Assembly: GCF_014696315.1 (NCBI RefSeq) | Contig: NZ_JACJPX010000061.1 | Coordinates: 1 to 49,111 of the forward strand | DNA: 49,111 nucleotides | From: Calothrix membranacea FACHB-236 | GTDB lineage: Bacteria; Cyanobacteriota; Cyanobacteriia; Cyanobacteriales; Nostocaceae | Direction: 5' to 3' | In this document: positions 17,135 to 25,784 of the stretch, in pieces | How positions within the stretch are numbered: the first letter of the stretch is position 1 | Layout: the number at the start of each line of letters is the position of its first letter | The notes under the pieces: model-generated | The model's database searches: none | Seen by the model: the letters and a program-made list of their open reading frames with translations, nothing else | What the model was told of the DNA's origin: nothing | Translations under genes and position numbers: made by a program

Positions 17135-18046
17135 ATGCTTGACAAACTAAAAAACTTAAAAATTGGTACTAAGTTTAATTTGCTTTTGATTATAGTTTTT
17201 ATCATTAGCATTGTAGTCAGCGGCACCGTCTTATCAAGTGTACTCCAGCGGAGAGCGCAAAACGAAGTGACTGAAAAAGCACTGATTCTCATTAAAACCA
17301 TGACTTCAGTAAGAAAATACACACAGGATCGTGTTAATCCCTTACTAGCGCCTCGTCTGGAAACAGAACCAGTGTTTATCTCGGAAACAATACCAGCTTT
17401 CTCCGCGACAGAAGTATTTGAAAATTTGCGTAAGAATGAAGAATATAAAAATTTTCTTTATAAAGAAGCAACTCTTAATCCTACTAACTTACGCGATAAA
17501 GCCGATCCTTTTGAAGCTCAAATTGTAGAGCGATTCCGTAACAATCCTAAGCTGCAAGAAATCTCAGATTTTCGGGATTTTCCTGAAGGTACTGTATTTT
17601 ATATAGCGCGCCCTTTAGCAGTTACACAACAGAGTTGTTTGCGATGCCATTCTACTCCCGATCAAGCACCTAAGAGCCAGTTAGCTACTTATGGTTCGAC
17701 TAATGGCTTTAACTGGAAACTAAATGAAATTGTGGCTGCTCAAATCATTTCTGTTCCTTCGGAAGAGGTTTTTAGTAATGCTCAACAAACTTGGATTTGG
17801 CTGATGGGGCTATTAATTATTGTCTTTGCTGTCGTCATTGTTCTGATTAACTTTTTAATCAAAAAAACTGTCATCGAACGTATTAGAAGAATAGAAAAAA
17901 TTGCTCAAAAAGTGAGTACAGGAGACATGGAATCTAGTTTCAATGAAGATTATAAAGATGAGATTGGTGGATTGGCAGCAGCATTTAATCGCATGAAATA
18001 TAGCTTGAAAATAGCTATGGATATGCTAAATCAGCAAGGTCAGTAA
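17135..18046 (+). CDS. Tll0287-like (DUF3365) membrane sensor with CxxCH motif and HAMP domain (303 aa)
   Basis: A short cytoplasmic start precedes TM1 (about 13-35). A periplasmic DUF3365/Tll0287-type domain follows (about 45-210) with the c-type haem attachment motif CLRCH at 168-172. TM2 lies at about 219-241, and a HAMP domain at about 242-295 includes EIGGLAAAFNRM. The protein then stops: there is no kinase, cyclase or methyl-accepting output domain. It could be a redox or gas sensor that signals through a partner, or a truncated receptor. Only 19 bp separate its 3' end from that of the convergent Ser/Thr kinase. Haem binding is inferred from the motif. Confidence 0.87.
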   Translation: MLDKLKNLKIGTKFNLLLIIVFIISIVVSGTVLSSVLQRRAQNEVTEKALILIKTMTSVRKYTQDRVNPLLAPRLETEPVFISETIPAFSATEVFENLRKNEEYKNFLYKEATLNPTNLRDKADPFEAQIVERFRNNPKLQEISDFRDFPEGTVFYIARPLAVTQQSCLRCHSTPDQAPKSQLATYGSTNGFNWKLNEIVAAQIISVPSEEVFSNAQQTWIWLMGLLIIVFAVVIVLINFLIKKTVIERIRRIEKIAQKVSTGDMESSFNEDYKDEIGGLAAAFNRMKYSLKIAMDMLNQQGQ

Positions 18047-18065
18047 TAAAGTAAATTACTTAACA

Positions 18066-19445
18066 TCAACAAAATAAACGCTGCTGAAATTCCAGCGATT
18101 TTTGGCGATCGGGAATTTGCGACGATAAAATATTAACTAGTTCTAAAGGTGTAATATTAGGGGAGGCTTTTATAGCTTTTTGCACCAGAAAAGAACCCAT
18201 TGGCCCAATTAAATTCACTAATTCTTGCTCGCATTTGCGGACAAAACTATCGCTAATGGTTGGGGTGCTTGACTGATATAAATTCTTAGACTGAGATTGA
18301 GATTGATTAGTTGTTTCCCGCAGAATTAATCTCGACTTCTCTTCAAACTCAGTTTTTTGCTGTCCAGCCAGATGCTGAGTTAAATTGTTAATTACCTCTT
18401 GGTAACTGTTAGCTGATACAGCTATTTTTCTTAATAAGGTTGGTGCTAGAGGCCCCACAAGTTCCAAAAGCATATCTTCTAAATGTTTGTACTGTTCAGC
18501 AGTCAGAACTGAAGCTGTTGGTTGCCCAAAAGTATTTTGTTGTGACGATATAATTTGCGGTAGCCCAATCGCAGATAACGGTGGTTGCGTCAGTAGATTT
18601 TCGATTTCTGTATTACTATTAATGTCAAGATTGCGTAATGCCTCGAGAACATCTGCGGCAGATTGATAGCGTTCTTTAAAATGGTATAGCACCATTTTAG
18701 ATAGCACAGATGCTAAACCAGGGCTGACATTAGCCTGATTTTCCCAAAAAATTTCTCCTGTGTTGGGATCTTCTTGAAGTTGTCTAGGATGCAAGCCAGT
18801 TAATGCTTGAATAGCAATAATTCCCAAAGAATAAATATCGCTATTAGGACGGGGTTTACCTTGTCCCTGTTCTGTAGACATGTATCCCGGTGTACCAATA
18901 GCAATTGTAGTTTCTACATGTCCTGTAATTGCTGTGCGTAATTGAGTTTGAATTTGCTTAACTGCGCCAAAGTCAATTAATACTAATTTAGAATCTGTCT
19001 GCCGTCTGATAATATTGTCTGGCTTGATATCTCGATGGATAACTTGGTGACCATGAACAAAGTCTAAAACACCTAAGATTTGTTGCAGAAGTTGCACAAC
19101 TTGCTCCTCTGTCCAACGTCTACCAGGTAGCAGTTCTGCTTTCAAAGAATATCCCACAATGAATTCTTGCACCAGGAAGAATTCATGATTTTCTTCAAAG
19201 TAAGCTAAAAGCCGAGGTATTTGGTCATGATAACCCAGTTTTTCTAAGGTTTCTGCTTCGCTAGTAAATAACCGTCTAGCAGTGGTGAGAAATTCAGGAT
19301 TTTGGGTAAAAGGTTTAAGATGCTTGACAACGCACCTAGGGGAACCTGGTCGATGAGTATCTTGTGCAATATAGGTTTGACCGAATCCTCCTCCTCCTAG
19401 AACTTGGAGGACTTGATAACGTCCGTCTAGTAAATTTCCTAACAT
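18066..19445 (-). CDS. Serine/threonine protein kinase with a tandem C-terminal domain (459 aa)
   Basis: A Hanks-type kinase domain spans about 1-270: glycine loop GGGGFG (17-22), Lys41 in VVKHLKP, catalytic HRDIKPDN (137-144), DFG (158-160), and GTPGYMSTEQ in the activation/P+1 region. No transmembrane segment follows, so it is soluble. The C-terminus holds two related modules of about 50 residues (about 320-370 and 405-455). Each opens with an LVGPLAP or LIGPMGS motif; this is the small domain repeatedly attached to cyanobacterial kinases (I recall it as DUF8082). Targets are unknown. The haem-type HAMP sensor lies convergent to it and could be functionally linked, but nothing in the sequence proves this. 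Confidence 0.92.
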   Translation of the reverse strand: MLGNLLDGRYQVLQVLGGGGFGQTYIAQDTHRPGSPRCVVKHLKPFTQNPEFLTTARRLFTSEAETLEKLGYHDQIPRLLAYFEENHEFFLVQEFIVGYSLKAELLPGRRWTEEQVVQLLQQILGVLDFVHGHQVIHRDIKPDNIIRRQTDSKLVLIDFGAVKQIQTQLRTAITGHVETTIAIGTPGYMSTEQGQGKPRPNSDIYSLGIIAIQALTGLHPRQLQEDPNTGEIFWENQANVSPGLASVLSKMVLYHFKERYQSAADVLEALRNLDINSNTEIENLLTQPPLSAIGLPQIISSQQNTFGQPTASVLTAEQYKHLEDMLLELVGPLAPTLLRKIAVSANSYQEVINNLTQHLAGQQKTEFEEKSRLILRETTNQSQSQSKNLYQSSTPTISDSFVRKCEQELVNLIGPMGSFLVQKAIKASPNITPLELVNILSSQIPDRQKSLEFQQRLFC

Positions 19446-20769
19446 AGTATGACTTGTCTAAGTCCTCACCTTAATCTTGACATAAGTACCACCTTAGGCA
19501 GCTCCTATCGAGCAAGAAGCCCCAGACTCGTATCGCTACCAAGTCAGTCAAAAATCAAAATCCAAATTTTTTGAGCTTTTAACCTTTTAGTTAGTTTTGT
19601 GATTTGTGTGCAATGGTAATAGTTCCATAAGATAGAAACAATTATTAAATCACAAAACTCTTAACGCTGGCTGTACATAGCTTTTACCTGCTGTGTACTT
19701 GTACTAACCTTTTTTTGAGTTTTCCCATGACGCGCATCCATATCATGACCACAGACAAACACAAGCTGCCAGATGCTACGCCCATTTCAATCATGGTAAC
19801 CTCAAAAATTTTAGAGTGCGATCGCGTATTTTTTGAAAATGCATCACTTTTAGTGCCGATCGTGTGCTGAATATATCTAAATACTCAGTTAATAAATATT
19901 ATCCTATCTTATAAATTCAATCAATTATTCACTGATTAACTAAAATCAATATTAGTTTTAGCCTCTCAGGTATAAATAAAATTACCCATACCATTACATT
20001 TTTTATTCTATTCCCAGAAAAATATTGAATTGTTTTAGACGGCATTTTGAGATATTGCCTGGGAATTTAGATAAAAATTAATTAACTGATATCTTAATAA
20101 ATACTTTATTTAGTAAAATGTTTGACAGATTTATCTGCAAAATAATTCATAAATCTTATCAAATGCTTTGGTATTCAATTTTCTTAGCTATTACTAAAGT
20201 AAGGTTACCATAACTAACAATTATCCTCAAATTAGTAATTTAGCTGAGCTTAGGAAAAGTCAATTTTGCTCTATCAACTCTCACAAAATTATATTTTCTA
20301 TTTTCAACCTCTATCAATAAAGAGGTTTAGTTAGAATAAACATTGCTCCTCGGCAGTCAGGTGGTTACAATGGTAAAGAACAGTTACATAGGGATATCTG
20401 TAGGGAAAAGCCACTCAATATGATTGCAACTGCTGGGACGTTGAAGTAACGACAACACCGAGCACTATTCTTTGTCGCAACTTAAAAAGCTGGTTTACCA
20501 AATATTATTAAAGTCTAACCAATTATCTGAGAGAAAAGAGTATCTTATTGTACAAAAATCCATTACTAGTATAACTTAGCGTAAATAAAGATACCATTTT
20601 AAATATGCACAAGCCATGACGTACAGAAATTTTAAATGTTGCATTTTGACTTTATAGTTGTACTATTTTTATACAAATATAGTTCTGATATTTATAAACC
20701 AAAATGCTTCTATAATTAGCATTCTATAAATTAGCTTGCTATATTGTACTAAATAACTATTCTGGTAAG
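19446..20769. other. 1.3-kb AT-rich gap holding one probable small gene
   Basis: Most of this gap is strongly AT-rich and without coding signals. Two parts stand out: a 36-codon minus-strand gene with a good ribosome binding site (19684-19794), and a block of more balanced composition around 20340-20490 with short complementary segments. I recognise no known RNA family in that block. Confidence 0.5.
19684..19794 (-). CDS. Probable small single-span membrane protein (36 aa)
   Basis: The frame starts with ATG at 19794, preceded by GAGG five bases upstream (TTTGAGGTTACC before the ATG), and ends with TAA at 19684. The product opens MIEMGVASGSLCLSVVMIW and continues into a hydrophobic span to about residue 24. 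A strongly basic tail (GKLKKR) follows, the layout of a single-pass small membrane protein with its C-terminus inside. Many cyanobacterial photosystem, cytochrome and NDH subunits have this size and shape, but I cannot match this one to any of them. It lies on the same strand as the kinase, about 350 bp upstream of the kinase start at 19445. It is the only coding candidate in a long gap. Confidence 0.5.
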   Translation of the reverse strand: MIEMGVASGSLCLSVVMIWMRVMGKLKKRLVQVHSR

Positions 20770-21507
20770 GTGGGGAAAGCTGTGCGGGATGATTTACAAG
20801 GGTTGGAGATTAGTCCGAGAGATCTGCAAAACCTGACTAATCTGCCTGTTAAAGACGAACTCATAAATATCATTAATCCTCTGGGACACTTTGCCAAGCA
20901 AGTTATAGAAAAAATTAAAGGAACTGAAGGCGCAACTGTAGTTTTTATTAGTTTTTCTATCTTGGTTGGTTGCTATCTAATATTCGATTTTGTTATTAGA
21001 TTATTTGACCTATGGCTGACAGTGCCATCATGGTTAGTGTTTATTGTCTTAGGGTTATGGGCAGGCGGAGTTACACAAATATTTTTATATCTCGTTTGGA
21101 AGAGACGAGCGAAGTTCCTCAAAGCAAACATGACAAATTCTTTGCGGATTCTCCTCAATGATGTTGATAGATATAATGCCATTATAAAAGCTATAGATAT
21201 TAATGACCAAATAGAAGATGCAGGTAATCCAGAAGTAACCATTCATCAAAGGCATAGAGTTATTGAAGCTTTAAAACTCACGCGGTCTGATTTAATACGT
21301 GCTCTAAAAACAGAAAAGATTTTGAGAGAAAATAAAAATTTTATTCTCAAGAACAGCGAACTTTTTGTGAATAATTTAGCCACTTTAACAGCAATGCAAG
21401 TAACTGAACAAGCTACTGAACACGGAAGATTACTCAATGAAGCGTTGCAAATTGCTTTAGATGTGCAGCACGAAATGAAAAGGTTACAAAATCAGTCAGA
21501 AGGTTAA
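20770..21507 (+). CDS. Membrane protein of unknown function with two TM helices and a helical tail (245 aa)
   Basis: I do not recognise the family. Residues 1-50 are soluble. Two hydrophobic segments follow (about 57-80 and 88-112, the second with WLVFIVLGLWAGG). The remainder, about 120-245, is mostly alpha-helical and charged with coiled-coil character, and ends with heptad-like QIALDVQHEMKRLQNQ. The hairpin-and-stalk layout suggests a membrane-anchored scaffold. The start is GTG at 20770. A second GTG four codons later (20782) has GGGGA close upstream and is a possible alternative. It stands alone on the plus strand behind the long AT-rich gap. Confidence 0.7.
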   Translation: MGKAVRDDLQGLEISPRDLQNLTNLPVKDELINIINPLGHFAKQVIEKIKGTEGATVVFISFSILVGCYLIFDFVIRLFDLWLTVPSWLVFIVLGLWAGGVTQIFLYLVWKRRAKFLKANMTNSLRILLNDVDRYNAIIKAIDINDQIEDAGNPEVTIHQRHRVIEALKLTRSDLIRALKTEKILRENKNFILKNSELFVNNLATLTAMQVTEQATEHGRLLNEALQIALDVQHEMKRLQNQSEG

Positions 21508-21512
21508 TAAGA

Positions 21513-21566
21513 TTTGTCGTTTGTCATTTGGTAATTGGTGATTGGTAATTGGTAATTGGTAATGGT
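21513..21566. repeat. TTGGTAA-type 7-bp tandem repeats
   Basis: TTTGTCATTTGGTAATTGGTGATTGGTAATTGG-like heptameric spacing over about 50 bp. Same class as the repeats at 42550-42720 and 47913-48055. Confidence 0.75.
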
Positions 21567-21729
21567 AATTTTCCCAGTGTTTCCCACCCTGTAGGAAACC
21601 GCTACGTGTTCACATCCCGCCAGTCCCCAATCCCTAGTCTCCGATCCCCAGCTTTTTTACCCAAACGCACCATCGCGGCGATTCCCGTTCTAACATAAAG
21701 ATGTGTTAAGTAAGCGATCGCCTATCGGC

Positions 21730-22497
21730 ATGGACTGGAAAGAAATTCAAGGTAACTGGGTACTCATCCCCCGCAATCCCATCGGTATCATCCATTTCCT
21801 CGGAGGTGCATTTGTCGCTACTGCACCTCATTTAACTTACCGCTGGGTACTAGAACAACTGGCAGCTAAAGGGTATGTTGTCGTTGCTACGCCTTTTGTT
21901 AATACCCTAGATCATATTGCGATCGCAAAATCTGTACTGCTCAACTTTGAGCGTACCCTAGAACGCCTGCGTGATTCTTTATCCTTACGCAAGCTGTATC
22001 TTCCTGTCTATGGAATTGGTCACAGTATGGGTTGCAAACTCCATTTATTAATTGGTAGCGTCTTGGGCGCAGAACGAGCAGGTAATATTCTTATATCCTT
22101 TAATAATTACGCTGCTAAAGATGCTATTCCTTTAGTGGAACAATTAAATTCTGCTTTAGCAATTGAGTTTACGCCCACTCCTTTAGAAACGAATAAGCTA
22201 GTGCAAGAACGTTACAACGTGCGTCGCAACTTACTGATAAAATTTAGTAATGACACCCTTGACCAATCAGCAGTATTAAGCAGAATATTACAAGAACGCT
22301 TTGCGGAGATGGTAACGGTACAAACCTTGCCAGGAACTCATACTACACCCCTAGGCCAAGATTTGAAATGGCAAACAGGAGCATCTTTCACGCCTTTAGA
22401 TGCTCTGGGTCAATGGTTTAAGCAAGAAGCATACCGTGATTTGAATCAACTCAAAAATGCTATGCTTTTGTGGCTAAATCCTCTTTCGCCGCCATAA
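21730..22497 (+). CDS. DUF1350 family protein, alpha/beta-hydrolase-like (255 aa)
   Basis: MDWKEIQGNWVLIPRNP and FLGGAFVATAPHLTYRWVLE are hallmarks of DUF1350, a family of cyanobacteria and plastids. GIGHSMGCKLHLLIGS provides a nucleophile-elbow-like GHSMG, which suggests an alpha/beta-hydrolase fold. GTHTTPLGQDLKW near the end contains a plausible catalytic His. Soluble. Substrate and pathway are unknown. I use the ATG at 21730 because it starts the conserved region; an upstream GTG at 21703 would add nine residues that run across a HIP1 site and look like spacer. Confidence 0.88.
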   Translation: MDWKEIQGNWVLIPRNPIGIIHFLGGAFVATAPHLTYRWVLEQLAAKGYVVVATPFVNTLDHIAIAKSVLLNFERTLERLRDSLSLRKLYLPVYGIGHSMGCKLHLLIGSVLGAERAGNILISFNNYAAKDAIPLVEQLNSALAIEFTPTPLETNKLVQERYNVRRNLLIKFSNDTLDQSAVLSRILQERFAEMVTVQTLPGTHTTPLGQDLKWQTGASFTPLDALGQWFKQEAYRDLNQLKNAMLLWLNPLSPP

Positions 22498-23028
22498 TCT
22501 TTTATGACTGTATAAAAGAGAATGAAGCTGAAACAGGGGAACAGAGGTAATAGCTTTGCTCAAGTAAAGCTGCTAACTTCTGAACCCTAACTCCATGAAT
22601 TACTGAGTGCTGTTAGGGGCTGCGTAGTCTTTAGTCAGTATTTAGTTATCAGTTAAAAGTAGTCAGAGTTCATCTCATTACAGCCTATTTCAAGTGCATG
22701 AGGTACAAATTGGCTGGTTTTGAGGCAGAAGGCAGGGGGCAGAAGGCAGGAGGTAGAACAAGAACGTTTATCTTTAATCCTTTATTTGTGTACCTCATTT
22801 AGTTGCAAACTGCTGTAATTTGAAAACTTTGGTGTTCAGCAATAAACTGCTGGCAATCAAAGAGTAAATTCCTAACTAAAAAATTATTCAGAAATTCCAT
22901 ACAACTCATATTTAATTTTTGTAATAAACTCAATGTACTTTTTCCTTATTACCTTTCTACGCAAGTTATTTCAGCAACCAAAACGAATTGCTATAGCAAT
23001 TACTAACTAGTGTTTCTTGCGGTTTTTT
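22498..23028. other. 531-bp spacer with GGCAGAAGGCAG repeats
   Basis: It contains GGCAGAAGGCAGGGGGCAG-type filler around 22722-22760. The remainder is AT-rich and should include the promoter of the phosphatase gene. I see no small gene or RNA. Confidence 0.5.
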
Positions 23029-24165
23029 ATGTTTAAAATACTAGTAATTGACGATGACTATTCAATAGTAACGTTCCTCAAAAGAATGTTACAAAAGCAA
23101 GGGTATGAGGTAGTCACTGCTAGTAACGGTGAGGAAGGAATTACCAAATTACTAACTTTTCATCCGGCATTAATTATTTGTGATTGGATTATGCCAGGAT
23201 TGAATGGTCTAGAAGTATGCCATCGAATTAAGACAGATCCGCAACTATCTACTATCTTTTTTATTCTATTAACTTCCTTAGATTCAGTTGCTGATCGCGT
23301 CAAGGGTTTGGATGCTGGAGCCGATGATTTTATTTCTAAACCTATTGAGCAGTATGAATTACTCGCAAGAGTAAGAGCCGGATTGCGTTTACATATATTA
23401 AGCCGCGATTTGCAAACCCAAAAGCATCTGCTAGAAGCAGAACTAGCAGAAGCCGCAGAATATGTGCGATCGCTTCTACCGCTACCGCTAACCGAACCTT
23501 TAAGTATTAATTCCCGCTTCATTCCCTCACGACAACTTGGCGGTGATTGTTTTGATTACTACTGGCTCGATTCTGATACCTTGGTAATTTACCTATTAGA
23601 TACCGCCGGACATGGATTGAAAGCCACTCTTCCCTCAATTTCTGTACTAAATTTGCTGCGATCGCGCGCCCTCGGTAACCTTAATTACTATCAACCAAGC
23701 CATGTATTGAAAGCATTAAATGAGACTTTTCAAATAAATGAGCAAAATGATAAATACTTTACTATTTGGTATGGAGTATACAACAGAGTTAAGCGACAGT
23801 TAACTTATGCAACTGCTGGACATCCCCCAGCAATATTAGTATCTGGTAAATCTGCAAAGAATACTGAAGTTCAACTTTTGAGAACCCCTGGTATGCCAAT
23901 TGGAATGTTTCCTGAGGCAAAATATATTGATGGGTTTTGCAATGTTGAAGCCTACAGTAATCTTTATATTTTTAGTGATGGTGCTTACGAAATTACTAAA
24001 CCTGATGGTAAAATTTGGAGTTTAGATGCATTTATTCAGCTCATTATTAGCTTACGTAATAATGTTGATACTCCTCTCGAAGAATTATTAAATTACCTCA
24101 TGGCTTTGCATTCCCAAGAATCTTTTGAAGATGATTTATCTATCATTGAACTTAACTTTGATTAA
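23029..24165 (+). CDS. Response regulator with PP2C (RsbU/SpoIIE-type) phosphatase domain (378 aa)
   Basis: The N-terminal receiver domain (about 1-120) has the acidic pocket (VIDDDYS), the phospho-acceptor Asp in IICDWIMPG and the conserved Lys in ISKPIE. A short helical linker leads to a PP2C/SpoIIE-type domain (about 155-378). Its metal motifs are LGGDCFDYYWL, LLDTAGHGLKATL and IFSDGAYE near the end. Such proteins dephosphorylate STAS-domain anti-sigma antagonists when the receiver is phosphorylated. The next gene, convergent, encodes just such a STAS protein; the two genes share a TTAA that serves as both stop codons. No cognate kinase gene is visible. ATG 23029 is preferred over a TTG four codons upstream. 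Confidence 0.92.
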   Translation: MFKILVIDDDYSIVTFLKRMLQKQGYEVVTASNGEEGITKLLTFHPALIICDWIMPGLNGLEVCHRIKTDPQLSTIFFILLTSLDSVADRVKGLDAGADDFISKPIEQYELLARVRAGLRLHILSRDLQTQKHLLEAELAEAAEYVRSLLPLPLTEPLSINSRFIPSRQLGGDCFDYYWLDSDTLVIYLLDTAGHGLKATLPSISVLNLLRSRALGNLNYYQPSHVLKALNETFQINEQNDKYFTIWYGVYNRVKRQLTYATAGHPPAILVSGKSAKNTEVQLLRTPGMPIGMFPEAKYIDGFCNVEAYSNLYIFSDGAYEITKPDGKIWSLDAFIQLIISLRNNVDTPLEELLNYLMALHSQESFEDDLSIIELNFD

Positions 24166-24491
24166 TTTTTAGCAAGTACAGTTTGGTGAAATTCATTCTG
24201 GCTAGGAAAAATTTCAAACACTTGATCCATACTTGTCAATTCAAATAATATTCTTACTTGTTCATTAAGTGAACATATAGCTAACTTACTATCTGAGGCT
24301 CTCAAGGTTTTAAAAGCTAACACTAAAGCTCCTAAACCAGAACTATCCATAAATGTGACATCTTGAAAATCAACTAATATTGTTTTTGCACCTTTTTCTA
24401 TTAATTCATTAAGGCTTTGACGTAAGTCTTGAGATGTCGCTGAATTAATGACTCCACTGAGTTTAATAACTTCTACGCCTTGTGTAAACAT
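24162..24491 (-). CDS. STAS-domain anti-sigma factor antagonist (109 aa)
   Basis: A single STAS domain of the SpoIIAA/RsbV type. The regulatory phosphorylation loop is VTFMDSSGLGALVLAF, with the expected Ser in DSSGLG. It begins VEVIKLSGVIN, the usual first strand. In the known partner-switch scheme, the unphosphorylated form binds an RsbW-like kinase and frees its target, and a PP2C phosphatase reactivates it. The convergent neighbour is such a phosphatase, but no RsbW homologue lies in this window. The whole protein is one domain, as normal for the family. ATG at 24491. Confidence 0.92.
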   Translation of the reverse strand: MFTQGVEVIKLSGVINSATSQDLRQSLNELIEKGAKTILVDFQDVTFMDSSGLGALVLAFKTLRASDSKLAICSLNEQVRILFELTSMDQVFEIFPSQNEFHQTVLAKN

Positions 24492-24957
24492 GTTATTTTA
24501 TCCTTTATTTTTGTAAAAAAAAGATTTCGTAATTGTATATTATTATATAATGCTAATTCATTTCATAACCTTTAAGACTGAACTAATGCTGATAAATTAT
24601 CAATGATGGCTATCAATCAAATCTGAATCTATAACTACAAATTATCAACTAATAAATAAGTACTCGTTATGATATGCGTACAACCTGCCCCAAATCCTAA
24701 CGGCAGGGGTAAAGTGTATATTGCTCCTATATTTTATATTTCCCAATATTGGTAATTTATTTCAGAGGTTATCCAAAATTTTCGAGATAATATATCTGCT
24801 TGATTGATTTTCCCTGAAATCATCAAGTTTCATTCAGTTAAAGAAAAATCCACTAAATAAAACTTACGTTAACTTATTGTTAACCGTTTTACATCTAATA
24901 CACAGAAAAACAAGATTTTCAGTATTTTCTTTGGCTATATAAAATTATACTGATTTC
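24492..24957. other. 466-bp AT-rich spacer
   Basis: It contains a short CCTGCC/GGCAGG complementary pair around 24690-24715 and two GTTAAC hexamers near 24870-24885. The left end should hold the promoter of the STAS gene. I see no coding frame or known RNA. Confidence 0.45.
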
Positions 24958-25656
24958 TTATTCTTCAATAGGGTTGACTTGAGCTCGATATAACAGTTTG
25001 TCACCTTGTCTGTAACCAATGTTACAAACTTTAACTAGTTTACCAGGTTGTGAACTTCCTTTTTTCAATTGATGCCACTGAGGATCGTAAGGTACTTCTT
25101 CATCTACAGATGCGATCGCTTCTATTCCCCAAACTTCTAACAATTTTTCTAATGGCTTTTTCACTAATGGTACAACTTTAATGGCTGCTAGCTGCTGATT
25201 GTCTTTCGCTCTCTGGGCTGCTGTCGGCCATTGCAATAATAAAGGTTCTAAGATTTGTATAATTGTCTGCTGAAACTCTTGCTGCAATAAGTCTCGCTGC
25301 TGTGCTAGCGCTAGTTGCGATCGCTCGTATTCTCTTTTTAAATTGTCAACTTCTTGTAATAAATTTGGCTCTACTTTTCTCCGTGCCGGGTTGTGAGTTG
25401 TGAGTGCTGAGTTACTTGTATTTTCGTCTTGCTCGCTTGAAACTGAAAAATTAGTAATTAGGTCACTTAATGTTATTTGTAATGTTTGCGACAATTTAAG
25501 CAGTATATCTACTCGCATCTGCTTTACTTTTCCCTGCCGCAATCGCAAAATTTGCCGCTCTGACACACTAGCAGTACGACTCAGCTCTTTAAAACTGGAA
25601 ATACCCACTTGTTGCATTAAATCCTGCAACAAATGGGTCAAATTATTATTTGGCAT
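24958..25656 (-). CDS. HTH (XRE-like) domain fused to a GrpE-type nucleotide exchange domain (232 aa)
   Basis: The N-terminus (about 15-65) is a Cro/CI-like helix-turn-helix: FKELSRTASVSERQILRLRQG followed by LLKLSQTLQITLSDLI. A low-complexity linker then leads to a long coiled coil (about 100-150). The C-terminal part (about 160-232) matches the GrpE body: WGIEAIASVDEEVPYDPQWHQ and VCNIGYRQGDKLLYRAQVNP, the GrpE beta-domain signature. It therefore joins a DNA-binding-like domain to a DnaK nucleotide exchange factor. It could couple DnaK status to transcription, or be a specialised GrpE paralogue. No dnaK or dnaJ gene is adjacent. The fusion is read directly; the role is inferred. Confidence 0.82.
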   Translation of the reverse strand: MPNNNLTHLLQDLMQQVGISSFKELSRTASVSERQILRLRQGKVKQMRVDILLKLSQTLQITLSDLITNFSVSSEQDENTSNSALTTHNPARRKVEPNLLQEVDNLKREYERSQLALAQQRDLLQQEFQQTIIQILEPLLLQWPTAAQRAKDNQQLAAIKVVPLVKKPLEKLLEVWGIEAIASVDEEVPYDPQWHQLKKGSSQPGKLVKVCNIGYRQGDKLLYRAQVNPIEE

Positions 25657-25693
25657 TTGATGTTTGGGGTTTGTTATTTGTCAAGAGTCGCAA

Positions 25694-25713
25694 AGACGCG
25701 ATTAATCGCGTCT
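25694..25713. repeat. Palindromic repeat AGACGCGATTAATCGCGTCT
   Basis: A perfect 20-bp palindrome followed by GTACTCAA. An inverted copy with the same flank lies at 28409-28428, and a degenerate copy at 7931-7970. Confidence 0.75.
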
Positions 25714-25746
25714 GTACTCAAAAGTCAAAGGTAAAGCGTTGTTTGT

Positions 25747-25784
25747 CCCCCATTACCCATTACCCATTACCCATTACCCAATCC
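25747..25784. repeat. CCCATTA 7-bp tandem repeat
   Basis: About four to five CCCATTA units followed by CCCAATCCC, running up to the dps stop codon. Confidence 0.75.

Noticed and set aside
19727-19870. A 47-codon plus-strand frame overlapping the 36-aa candidate
   Set aside because: It has no ribosome binding site, ends in a HIP1-like stretch and lacks protein-like features, whereas the minus-strand frame has a good start and a membrane span.
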